Shown here: positions 9,448 through 17,157 of the stretch, in pieces
Layout: every line of letters begins with the position of its first letter
Position numbering within the stretch: position 1 is the stretch's first letter
Assembly: GCF_015687175.1 (NCBI RefSeq)
Contig: NZ_JADPQG010000006.1
Location: 217,706-281,705, forward strand
Direction: 5' to 3'
DNA length: 64,000 nucleotides
From: Reinekea sp. G2M2-21
GTDB lineage: Bacteria > Pseudomonadota > Gammaproteobacteria > Pseudomonadales > Natronospirillaceae
Translations under genes and position numbers: made by a program
Notes under the pieces: model-generated
What the model was told of the DNA's origin: nothing
The model's database searches: none
What the model saw: only the letters and a program-made list of their open reading frames with translations

Positions 9448-10062
9448 ATGCCTGAATTTGGCAAGCGAACACTGAACAAAGCGCAAACGCGATTAAACGT
9501 GCTGGACACCGTTTACCGGCTTAGCCATGAGCAGGCTTTCAAAGACATGAAAGCCAAGGCCATTGCAGAGGAAGTCGGCATTACCGAAATGACGTTTTTC
9601 AACTACTTCCCCAAGAAAGAAGACATTCTGAAATACATGATGGGCATTTGGGCGTTCGACCTTCTGGTGCTACAGAAAAAACAACCCCTGCAGGGTGAAG
9701 CCGCCATACGCCGGGTGTTCAGCCATACGGCCGATCAGATAAAGCAGCACCCCCGCCTCATGGCAAATTTTGTGGCCTCATTGCTGACCAGCGAGCTAGA
9801 CCCAAACGCCCACACCATTGAACCGGCAGACCGGTACCTGCTGCACCCAGACACTCCAGAACTGCTGGAAGAGACCATACCCAGCGGTAACGAGATTTTG
9901 ATGCGACACTTATTTGAAATAGACCCGACCAAAGACCACACCGCCACGTTGATGCATTTAGCGTCCAGCTTTTATGGCGATGTGATTGTCGCGCACACCG
10001 CCGGGTTGGATATTGGCTTAGTGTACGCGAACAGCCTCGATTTGATTTTCAGCAAACTTTAA
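9448..10062 (+). CDS. TetR-family transcriptional regulator
   Basis: A 204-aa regulator with the TetR helix-turn-helix near the N-terminus (FKDMKAKAIAEEVGITEMTF, then FFNYFPKKEDIL) and a variable helical ligand-binding domain. It is transcribed away from the CPBP-protease gene, and the 153-bp gap holds two palindromes with the common core TAGTCGACTA, one over its own -10. It therefore probably represses itself and the protease/barrel operon. The inducer is unknown. Confidence 0.85.
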   Translation: MPEFGKRTLNKAQTRLNVLDTVYRLSHEQAFKDMKAKAIAEEVGITEMTFFNYFPKKEDILKYMMGIWAFDLLVLQKKQPLQGEAAIRRVFSHTADQIKQHPRLMANFVASLLTSELDPNAHTIEPADRYLLHPDTPELLEETIPSGNEILMRHLFEIDPTKDHTATLMHLASSFYGDVIVAHTAGLDIGLVYANSLDLIFSKL

Positions 10063-10140
10063 ATGTAGGTAGAGCGCAGAACGGTGAAGAACGCCCTCTG
10101 ACATGGCCGATAGAACCGGTGCTCGGAAAGGGTTTAAGGA

Positions 10141-10166
10141 CAAAAAACCGCAGATGGACTCTGCGG
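10141..10166 (-). terminator. Rho-independent terminator of the 10.2-11.1 kb lipoprotein gene
   Basis: On the minus strand: stem CCGCAGA / TCTGCGG with a 5-base loop followed by six T. It lies 42 bases after the lipoprotein stop codon. Confidence 0.8.
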
Positions 10167-10207
10167 TAATGGAATTTTCTTTCTAACAGTACATTGAGGT
10201 TCTGCTG

Positions 10208-11104
10208 TTAAAAATCAAAAGTCGCTGAATTTGCAGACAGCTCCGCCATGCTCGAACGGAATCCATTTTTACCCGTTCCAGCATCGTAAACCAGCACAAA
10301 CAAGTAATTGGATGCTGCCACAAGTTCGGCTGGTGTTAAGTCAGTATCCAAGTTTGCGTAATCGATCACGTAAGTTTTTTCACCATCATTTTTAATGGAC
10401 GCCGCGTCGTCTGTCAGATACTCCGCGGCTTGAAACCCTTCGTTACTACGAACCACAACATCGTATTCTGTTACGCGCGAATCCATGATTGTCATCGTAA
10501 AGGTCAACGCACTTTCGGACATAGATGCGGAATTAATAACCGGTATCGCCAACGCCTTAGAGTAATCTCCGCCCGCTGTTACGCTGTTGTAATCGTTAGC
10601 ATGTACGAATAATTCACCTTCGTTTGGTTCAGACCCATCTGAGCGCTCCAAAGAGAAATTCGCCGAAAAAACCGTTCCGTCCTTCAGTGTTACTTCCGCA
10701 CAATAACCCGTCATCGGGGCGACTCTGAGCCCATTCACCTTGGTATAGCTTTCAAAAAACGCATTGTAGAACAGCAAACGCGAACCATTATAATCGTTCA
10801 AGTTAAGATACGATGAACTCACTTCAGTGCCATCTGGGTAGAAAAAAGAAGCGGCCTCTATATCGGTCGTTAATACACCGGATAATGACACATCGACCGT
10901 GACACTCATATCGAGCGGCCGATTCGCGTTCGAACCATCTGCCGAACTGCCGACGGTTGTATTCACAGCAGCAATATAACCATTGGGATCAAACGGGTCT
11001 GAGCAGTCCCGCCCTTCTGCCGCCGTACCATTACCGCCGGGACCTTCAGGGTTACACCCCATTAACGCACTTAGAACAAAAACCACTGCACCGATGTTTT
11101 TCAT
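10208..11104 (-). CDS. Hypothetical lipoprotein
   Basis: A 298-aa predicted lipoprotein (MKNIGAVVFVLSALMGC, lipobox LMGC) followed by a Gly/Pro-rich spacer. The mature part is rich in Ser, Thr, Asp and beta-strand-like stretches (for example MSVTVDVSLSGVLTTDIEAA), possibly two immunoglobulin-like sandwiches. No catalytic or binding motif was recognised. It is a single-gene unit with its own terminator. Confidence 0.6.
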   Translation of the reverse strand: MKNIGAVVFVLSALMGCNPEGPGGNGTAAEGRDCSDPFDPNGYIAAVNTTVGSSADGSNANRPLDMSVTVDVSLSGVLTTDIEAASFFYPDGTEVSSSYLNLNDYNGSRLLFYNAFFESYTKVNGLRVAPMTGYCAEVTLKDGTVFSANFSLERSDGSEPNEGELFVHANDYNSVTAGGDYSKALAIPVINSASMSESALTFTMTIMDSRVTEYDVVVRSNEGFQAAEYLTDDAASIKNDGEKTYVIDYANLDTDLTPAELVAASNYLFVLVYDAGTGKNGFRSSMAELSANSATFDF

Positions 11105-11321
11105 CTACTACAAGCCTTTTCAGGAGCGCAACGCCCGTATGGCATTGGCCGATTAAAAGAGCCTGTAGACTAGCAACGAATACCCACCCAGACAAACCCA
11201 AACACCCGCCAAACACCGCTCTTACGCTAAAAACAACACCTGCCTTGATAAGCATCAAACCACGTCCCCCGGCAAGAGCCATCGCAGCGAAGCGGAGAAG
11301 CGATAATCACCAAGCCAACCC

Positions 11322-11396
11322 CTGTAAGTCGGTCTTCATGCCCAAACAGCATCCCCTGAAGGTCGGTCTTCAGGCCGACAAACACCGACCCCCTAC
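11322..11396. repeat. Degenerate REP-like palindromic sequence
   Basis: Two similar imperfect blocks, GTCGGTCTTCA...GCC, the second forming a hairpin GTCGG...CCGAC. They resemble the GTAGG(T/A)xGGTCTT...GACCTAC repeats found at 17106 and 19017, and are probably decayed relatives. Confidence 0.35.
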
Positions 11397-11869
11397 ACCA
11401 ACCCTAACCGCGCTAACGACGTGATGTTCACCTGCGTGCCGTTACCGCCCGTTTTGCTGATCAGGAAAAAGTCGTCCAGCAACAACGAATACGACAACAG
11501 CGTATCTTTCAGCCGCACCGCTTCCAGCAGATGCTTGTCTCTTAACGACAACTTACCCGTTGGGTTGTGATGCACCAGAATTAACCGCTTAGCGCTGGCT
11601 TGAATCACATGACTGATGACCAGGCTGTGCGTAAGTTCTTTTAGGCTGAACTTGCCACACAAAATGGGGCGGGTTTCCAGCAACACATGGTTGGTGCCGA
11701 GCATAAGCCCGTAGATGGTTTCTTCCCGCAGGTGCACCATGGTATTGGCGATGTACATTTCGGCGCGACCGGGTACATCGAGTATAACCGGGTTGGTTTT
11801 TTCCAGTTCGCGCTGGTGCGCGTGGGTGAACAGCAATTCATCGTCTGGGTTTAGAATTTTCTTGTACAT
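11393..11869 (-). CDS. RadC-like JAB-domain protein with degenerate metal site
   Basis: A 158-aa protein resembling the RadC/JAB domain: MLGTNHVLLETRPILCGKF, SLVISHVIQASAKRLILVHH, NPTGKLSLRDKHLLEAVRL, and the C-terminal DDFFLI. Typical members have the JAMM metal site HNHPSG followed by a downstream D; here the segment reads VHHNPTG, so one metal-binding His is replaced by Asn. It is likely not an active metalloprotease of the JAMM type. The start at 11869 (MYKKILNPDDELLF) follows the domain boundary; upstream in-frame sequence is repeat-rich and unlikely to be coding. Such short RadC proteins often lie in genomic islands. Confidence 0.6.
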   Translation of the reverse strand: MYKKILNPDDELLFTHAHQRELEKTNPVILDVPGRAEMYIANTMVHLREETIYGLMLGTNHVLLETRPILCGKFSLKELTHSLVISHVIQASAKRLILVHHNPTGKLSLRDKHLLEAVRLKDTLLSYSLLLDDFFLISKTGGNGTQVNITSLARLGLV

Positions 11870-12079
11870 AGAAAGGAGCCTCGCAAACTTGTTTACTAAC
11901 CGCATGCTGTAACCGGGCCGGTTACCGCGTGAGTTACCGCGTTGGTTTAGGTGTGAAATAACCTTGCTGTTAGCGACACCTGAAAACCAGAAACCTCGCC
12001 TGTAAGGCACAGGCAAGGAAAGGCGGCTAACGCAATGTGTTCCGTGTTTAATGCGTGAATAACGTGTGAGTGCTACACA

Positions 12080-12406
12080 TTACCGGCGCCGGTAAAGCGG
12101 GCGCGCTTGGTATTGCTTTAATAGCTCGGGGTAACTCACATAACGGACGGAACAGGGCTGTAGCCGCATCGAATTCGGAAAAGCTCCGGTGTACAACGCC
12201 AGGGCAATGCGAAAACGCCACCAATGGAGCGCGTGGGTATACGCGGGGTCGGTTTCTGTTTGTGGGCTTTGCTGCCGGTTGGCGAGCACGGGGTTTGCTG
12301 CTTCAACAGGGTGTTGAAGGCCGCTGCGTTGAGCGCTTAGTTTTGTTAGTGGGGGAAATTTTTCTTTAGCCGAGCGGTGCTCTAGCTTATCATTACGTTT
12401 AGCCAT
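12080..12406 (-). CDS. Hypothetical protein (doubtful)
   Basis: An open frame of 108 codons starting MAKRNDKLEHRSAKEKFPPL. Composition is basic and Gln/Arg-rich, no motif was recognised and no good ribosome site is seen. A 99-codon frame lies antisense to it over the same stretch, so at most one is real. I list this one because it follows the strand of its neighbours. Confidence 0.25.
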   Translation of the reverse strand: MAKRNDKLEHRSAKEKFPPLTKLSAQRSGLQHPVEAANPVLANRQQSPQTETDPAYTHALHWWRFRIALALYTGAFPNSMRLQPCSVRYVSYPELLKQYQARPLYRRR

Positions 12407-12865
12407 TATTGATAGACCTATTATCGATTTTGGTTAGCTGCCCTTGAGTGCGCCAACACTCGGGGGTAGCGCTTAGTTTTGCACGCTGATTTTCCTGCTT
12501 TTTGACCTCCTACCTGTTTAAATAACCAACCCGTATAAAACACCTTGCGCGTGTTTAACTCAATTTATTTTTTGGGTGGCGTGAAAAGTTTGTGATGGGT
12601 GTCTAAAAGATTTCATCTTTATGCCTTTATCGCGTTGCGAGTTTCTTGAATGCCTGTAGATGGCCAACAATTCGTTTACCCTAAAATTTTCTCCTCGCTC
12701 AATGCATTAGAAATAACGAGAGTACCTTGAATGGGATTAATGTGATCAACATGGTGCAAATGTAGATTACCCCAGTAACCAAAAGCAACCCAATTCACCG
12801 CTAATATCACGCACAAGAACGGCCGAGAGTGTGGATAATTTTTATGGGAAGGTAGTACGTTTTTC
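12407..12865. other. Intergenic region without recognised gene
   Basis: No convincing reading frame. The only structure seen is an imperfect hairpin at 12441-12466 (arms CCCTTGAGTG and CACTCGGGGG) without a T-run. Confidence 0.5.
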
Positions 12866-14404
12866 CTATGAAGTTGCCAATTGTTTTGTCACCAACTCTA
12901 AAGTTCTTTCAGGGAAGTTATCTTTCTTTCTGAAGTAATAGTCAAAAATAGTCGCTTGATCAACGACTTGCTGCTCTGAATTACTCCGGTCATTATTCCA
13001 GTGACAGCCTTCACTTTTTTCATACAAAAAGTCCAATGCGACTAAATACTCGTGGACTGGCTGATCTGGCGGACCCTCTATACCTACAGCAACAAATACA
13101 GGAACTTGTCGTGTTCTCTGAAACTCCAAGTACCTTTCTGCTTGCCATGTGTCGCCCCATTCAATTCTTAAAGGCTTTTTTCGAGCGTAAAAATTACTGC
13201 GATATTTACATTCAACGGCAAAAGTCAGCTCTTGATTGTACTGAATAATAAAATCAGGATCGCCATTAGACTTTACAACAATACCGTTTTCAAACCCCTT
13301 GTCTGATGTCCAGCTAAGTACTTCAAATTTGAGGTCTTCTAACAGACTCTTTGCGAAGTGAATCTCGTACAGCCGCCCCTTAAGTAGGTTTTCATATTTT
13401 TTGCTATCATAATCAATGTCAAATACTAAGCCTTCGGACTTGATCTGTTGATATTGTTGATTGAGCAACTCAAATTGATTTTTAAGTCGTTCATAGGCCT
13501 CTTGCATTCGACCTATTTCCACATGATGTTCTTGCTGAAATCGCCTCTCAATTTCGTTGGCTTCCTGTTCGAATTGATCGCGCAGCTTTCTTTCTTGCTG
13601 TTCAAATGCCAACTTAAGCTGTTGAACGTCTTCCGTTTTGTTCTTAATAAGCTCTATGTTTTGGCGCGTTAACCGGTGATTTGTTTTTTCTAAGTTGATT
13701 TTCTCCGCTTTTATTTTTTCAAAATCTTCCGCGACTCTGTTCCGTTCTTTTTTTAATTTTCTATTTTCTTCTTCAATGGCGTAATTACCGCCCTTTTCGG
13801 TATCCGATACCATTTCCAGCCGACTTAATTCATCATCTGGTACCGCGTTCGCTGTTGATGCATAAACTGGTTTTGCCATGAAGCTCCAAAACCCTGAACG
13901 CCTTTTCCTGGTTGCCATTGATGTTGGCTGACTGGACATTCTGGTTTCAGGGACAGGTCGGCTTTGTTTAGGTTGATCAACACCACGACCTCTCACTGGA
14001 ACTGCCGACATAACGAAAAATAGAACGCCAATGGCAATACCAGCATAAGCAAATGTGCTTATTTGCAGAAGTGAATAGTAGTATTTTTCATACTGCCAGC
14101 CCTTTTCAACAGGCACTCTGACCTGAAACCGTTCCGTACCTTCCAGAAAATACGTATAGACTTTCTGGCTACCTTGAAAAGCATAAATTTTGGATGTACC
14201 TGCTTTCCATGACCCAATAGGCCCCACACCTGCTTCCGTGTAATAGTTGACCTTGGGTTGATCATGGCGGATTACGATATCTCCAAGGGGTATATACGAC
14301 CTGTGTTCGCGCGTGTAACCATTCTCGACCAGATATACGCCAACAATAAGCGACAGGGCGCATATCAACACGAGACATGATATTAAGAAAATAGCCTTTT
14401 TCAT
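12866..14404 (-). CDS. Membrane-anchored coiled-coil protein with C-terminal PD-(D/E)XK nuclease domain
   Basis: A 512-aa protein of three parts. Two hydrophobic helices, about residues 5-25 and 112-134, bracket a periplasm-sized loop of about 85 residues. Residues 190-325 are a long charged heptad-like region (for example EEENRKLKKERNRVAEDFEK), a predicted coiled coil. The last 180 residues carry a restriction-nuclease-like core: E347 in GRLYE, D384 in GDPDFII, E398-C-K400 in FAVECKY, matching the E...D-x(n)-E-x-K plan of PD-(D/E)XK enzymes. The arrangement suggests a nuclease held at the inner membrane, with the coiled coil spacing or oligomerising it. It lies beside a type I restriction locus and a DUF3800 remnant, so a phage- or plasmid-defence role is inferred. 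Exact family not recognised. Confidence 0.65.
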   Translation of the reverse strand: MKKAIFLISCLVLICALSLIVGVYLVENGYTREHRSYIPLGDIVIRHDQPKVNYYTEAGVGPIGSWKAGTSKIYAFQGSQKVYTYFLEGTERFQVRVPVEKGWQYEKYYYSLLQISTFAYAGIAIGVLFFVMSAVPVRGRGVDQPKQSRPVPETRMSSQPTSMATRKRRSGFWSFMAKPVYASTANAVPDDELSRLEMVSDTEKGGNYAIEEENRKLKKERNRVAEDFEKIKAEKINLEKTNHRLTRQNIELIKNKTEDVQQLKLAFEQQERKLRDQFEQEANEIERRFQQEHHVEIGRMQEAYERLKNQFELLNQQYQQIKSEGLVFDIDYDSKKYENLLKGRLYEIHFAKSLLEDLKFEVLSWTSDKGFENGIVVKSNGDPDFIIQYNQELTFAVECKYRSNFYARKKPLRIEWGDTWQAERYLEFQRTRQVPVFVAVGIEGPPDQPVHEYLVALDFLYEKSEGCHWNNDRSNSEQQVVDQATIFDYYFRKKDNFPERTLELVTKQLATS

Positions 14405-14612
14405 CGGTATAGTATTCGTCCTTTTTGCAGCCTTTGTATTGGTGAAGCACCAGAACCAGTATAGATAAGAAACACCCTGTTCCCTTGCTCAATAGCTTCA
14501 ATTCATCTTGAAACGTTGACAGACCAATGCGCATGAACGATTCTTCTCTCACTGGACTTCAGATTCTCGGTCGGCGAGGGGCATCGGTGGATACTTCGGG
14601 GCTTTTTGTTTT

Positions 14613-14879
14613 CTAAGGGAAGCACATAAGCCCTCTTCCTCTGTAGTTCTTACCACCGTAAAACTTACCTTCAATTACTTGGAATGCTCGGTTTGGCTAC
14701 TCTGATTTGAGTAGGTGCATTCCTACTGGCCTTGCGATTAAACCTACGAACTGCAAATAGTCTTCTTTTCTAAATATGCAAAACGCCAAAACAAACATAG
14801 GATAATTGGGGTCGATTTTTTTGAGACCATGATCACCACTGTCATCGACATAAACGATGTATTCCGAAAACCCATCCAT
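14613..14879 (-). pseudogene. DUF3800 gene, internally deleted and interrupted by a stop
   Basis: The first 45 codons match the start of DUF3800 proteins (YIVYVDDSGDHGLKKIDPNY, then PMFVLAFCIFRKEDY), a family with an RNase-H-like fold often found in defence islands. Directly after, the frame continues with what looks like the family's C-terminus: LIARPVGMHLLKSE, an in-frame TAG at 14697-14699, then PNRAFQVIEGKFYGGKNYRG and RGLMCFP. A full-length member has more than 200 residues, so roughly 150 or more central codons are missing without frame change, and a later CAG-to-TAG-type change ended the frame. It starts 7 bases after the stop of the neighbouring membrane-protein gene. Non-functional. 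Confidence 0.7.
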
Positions 14880-14885
14880 GAAACC

Positions 14886-15668
14886 TTACTCCTTAAGCCG
14901 TTCAATCATTTCTACGGCAAATGGGCTAATGTGACTACACCGATGCTGTTGATATTTAGGTTGCCATGGCATGAATTGTATAATTTCGCCTTTCGAGGAA
15001 ACTTCGTAAGAGCCTTCGCAAGCTGAAATGAATGTAGATGCATTAGACTGGAATGACGTCTCTCCCCAAATGTACTCAGGCCGACCAGTTCCCTCATCTT
15101 TATACTCCAGAAACGTGCAGAGCCCTTCTCTACTAACACATATGCCATCACTCAACTTTTCTTCTGCGGACCAAGTACCAACAAAAAAACCAAGTGCAAC
15201 GGAGATTATTGAGAACATAAAACCTCCGAGAATAAGCATAAGCACACTGCATAAACTAATGATAATACCAAAGGCTTTGTCTACTCTAGATTTACTGAAA
15301 ATCATCCATTTCAATACAAACGTGATAAACACAACACTCATTAAAATTGCGAATAGGCCTATTAATATTTCATATTGGAGTTTTTCATATACCTTGTGCA
15401 AATCCAAGTAGACAAATGCAGCATAATATTTCTGCTCTGTCGCAGAAATTGAAATGGGAATAGAATCACCATAAAGTGTATTCAAGAATGATTTACGATA
15501 GGTAAAACCACTAAAATATAGAACTGCTGAGATGGCACTAACGAACCCAAAAACTATCGAGCTTCCTATTTTAGCCCAACTACTAAGCCTTGCTTTTAGT
15601 TTCGAATCGGGATCTGCTTTTCGTTTCCTTCCACTAAATAATTCATGGTCATCTACTATATCTGTCAC
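14886..15668 (-). CDS. Unknown membrane protein
   Basis: A 260-aa protein with about four hydrophobic segments (near residues 35-55, 100-122, 133-155 and a short adjoining one), a charged cytoplasmic-looking N-terminus with RKRKADPDSKLK, and a Cys-containing C-terminal region (SDGICVSREGLCTFLEYKDE) of about 85 residues. I do not recognise the family. It is part of the minus-strand defence-like island and leads straight into the DUF3800 pseudogene, which suggests that the two once formed an operon. Confidence 0.6.
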   Translation of the reverse strand: MTDIVDDHELFSGRKRKADPDSKLKARLSSWAKIGSSIVFGFVSAISAVLYFSGFTYRKSFLNTLYGDSIPISISATEQKYYAAFVYLDLHKVYEKLQYEILIGLFAILMSVVFITFVLKWMIFSKSRVDKAFGIIISLCSVLMLILGGFMFSIISVALGFFVGTWSAEEKLSDGICVSREGLCTFLEYKDEGTGRPEYIWGETSFQSNASTFISACEGSYEVSSKGEIIQFMPWQPKYQQHRCSHISPFAVEMIERLKE

Positions 15669-15710
15669 TTCAATTCTCCTTTAACAAAATCTAAATATCC
15701 CAGTTAAGTT

Positions 15711-16175
15711 TCAGGCCACCAGCAACCATACCGAATTCCAATAGGTGTAATAACGCACATTTTTGACAATGTTCGCCCGTACCGGGTTTGCGATAATATA
15801 CCGAGCCGTTTCTAACAATGACTCTTGCGTACGTAAACCATGATCATAAAACCCCTTTTGCCATACTGAAGATTTAATTTCCTGACCACGATTTAACTCA
15901 AGCGCTAACTTCGATTTAATTCGACCAATTAATTGGCTAAGTGTCTTAGCACCCGTTAATTCAAATAACACATGAACATAGTCAGGCATAACAACCCATG
16001 CCAGTAGCGACCAAAAGTTGGTTAACTCTGTCGATTCCAAATACCTTGATATAAAACGGCGTTGTTCGTGAGTTAAATCTTTTCGATTCTTTTCGAGCCG
16101 GAAAGTGACGTGGTAAAAATAAACCTGATCACTGTACCCACCTTTCCTTAGATTTTCCTGTATTCCTTTATGCAC
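15711..16175 (-). CDS. REP-associated tyrosine transposase (RAYT / Y1 family), altered HUH motif
   Basis: A 154-aa Y1-type protein: YFYHVTFRLEKN at the start, the metal-site region VVMPDYVHVLFEL, and the C-terminal GFYDHGLRTQESLLETARYI then ANPVRANIV typical of RAYTs. These single-strand nucleases use an HUH motif and one tyrosine to move or maintain REP repeats. Here the motif reads Y-V-H instead of H-V-H, so metal binding may be impaired. Directly upstream lie two 105-bp structured repeats, and a third partial copy lies at 21.7 kb, which are its likely substrates. Confidence 0.8.
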   Translation of the reverse strand: MHKGIQENLRKGGYSDQVYFYHVTFRLEKNRKDLTHEQRRFISRYLESTELTNFWSLLAWVVMPDYVHVLFELTGAKTLSQLIGRIKSKLALELNRGQEIKSSVWQKGFYDHGLRTQESLLETARYIIANPVRANIVKNVRYYTYWNSVWLLVA

Positions 16176-16204
16176 TGTGTTTCCTTATTTTATTACAGCA
16201 TTCC

Positions 16205-16309
16205 GTAGGAGCCTTCGGCGCGAGGTACGAGCAGAGAGGCGATTTCCTGTGTTGAAATCCGTTCCGGATTATCGCGTCTTCACTCATTATTCGCTGCGAG
16301 CGCTCCTAC
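16205..16309. repeat. REP/BIME-like repeat A, copy 1
   Basis: A 105-bp unit bounded by GTAGGAGC and its complement GCTCCTAC, with inner complementary segments (GCGATTT...GAAATC and ATCCG...CGGAT). It is 97-98 percent identical to the copy at 16331 (two substitutions seen) and lies just upstream of the RAYT gene. Confidence 0.85.
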
Positions 16310-16330
16310 AAATAATTTTTTAACCGCTCC

Positions 16331-16435
16331 GTAGGAGCCTTCAGCGCGAGGTACGAGCAGAGAGGCGATTTCCTGTGTTGAAATCCGTTCCGGATTATCG
16401 CGTCTTCACTCATTCTTCGCTGCGAGCGCTCCTAC
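16331..16435. repeat. REP/BIME-like repeat A, copy 2
   Basis: Second 105-bp unit in direct orientation, 21 bp after copy 1, with the same terminal GTAGGAGC/GCTCCTAC. It begins about 6 bp after the stop of the next gene and may also act as that gene's 3' structure. Confidence 0.85.
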
Positions 16436-16441
16436 GGTGAT

Positions 16442-17086
16442 CTAAATATTTTTATTGCGTTTTATATGGATTACATTGTCTGGTACTAGGTTACTAGGTG
16501 GCAGCGTCGATTCGCCTAATTTAGCCAGCATTGCTTCTTTCGGGAAAACCCACTCCTTTTGGCTTTTAATGTTACAAGGCCGCTCTGCCAGCCACGCGCC
16601 CAATTTATAAGTACTGACCTCTTCAATCTTGAGTTGATCAATATAGATAATGTGGTCGATGTCTCCGGCCATGCGATTCATCGTGCCTTGCACGGAGCGG
16701 TCACAGGTGGTGTCGAATGTCAGGGTTGCGAGATATTTGGCGGCGGTGTCGAGCTGTTGTTGGTTCGCGTCTAGCTTGAGCAAGGTGTTCATGAGCCCAT
16801 CTTCAAAGTGCCAAGCCAGCTCAGCGAAATCGGGTTTTAACAATCCTTTTACAAACACGGGAAAGCGCGTTTCATTATGAACGAACAACACGCAATTACG
16901 GCGTTGAAGTGTTAGCAGATTGGCGTGCCAGTTGTTCAACGGATTGTGGTGGCTTATATCCGTTGGCGATAACCCCGCGGAGTCGCCAGCCGCTTTCGCT
17001 TGTTTGGCTTTCAACAAGCCGTTTTCATTAAGCGGTAATTTTGCCGCCAACTTTTTCGTGGCATGAATGTTGATAAAGCCAGTCAT
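16442..17086 (-). CDS. DUF6933-like protein
   Basis: A 214-aa soluble protein beginning MTGFINIHATKKLAAKLPL, with NPLNNWHANLLTLQRRNCVL and FVHNETRFPVFVKGLLKPDF. The order 'short IHATKKL start, NWHANLL, LFVHNETxFPV' resembles proteins annotated DUF6933, whose role is unknown. The end, with an INIHxTKK-type start but no catalytic residues visible, gives no function. It lies between hsdS and the RAYT repeats, 67 bases after the hsdS stop, on the same strand, and may ride on the hsd transcript. Confidence 0.5.
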   Translation of the reverse strand: MTGFINIHATKKLAAKLPLNENGLLKAKQAKAAGDSAGLSPTDISHHNPLNNWHANLLTLQRRNCVLFVHNETRFPVFVKGLLKPDFAELAWHFEDGLMNTLLKLDANQQQLDTAAKYLATLTFDTTCDRSVQGTMNRMAGDIDHIIYIDQLKIEEVSTYKLGAWLAERPCNIKSQKEWVFPKEAMLAKLGESTLPPSNLVPDNVIHIKRNKNI

Positions 17087-17105
17087 GTCGTTACCTTATT
17101 CGATT

Positions 17106-17157
17106 GTAGGTTGGTCTTTAGGCCAACTCGTAAATGTCGGGCTAAAGCCCGACCTAC
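17106..17157. repeat. REP-like repeat B, copy at the hsdS stop
   Basis: A 52-bp unit made of two hairpins, GTTGGTCTTTAGGCCAAC and GTCGGGCTAAAGCCCGAC, framed by GTAGG and CCTAC. Its minus-strand GTAGG contains the TAG stop codon of hsdS (17154-17156). A near-identical 52-bp copy lies within hsdM at 19017-19068. Confidence 0.85.

Noticed and set aside
12070..12369. Plus-strand 99-codon frame
   Set aside because: Antisense to another equally weak frame, no ribosome site, no motif, and composition (Gly/Arg/Ala-rich) fits a shadow frame.
14262..14552. Minus-strand 96-codon frame
   Set aside because: It overlaps the start of the PD-(D/E)XK protein gene in another frame, and only its upstream part is free of overlap; no motif.
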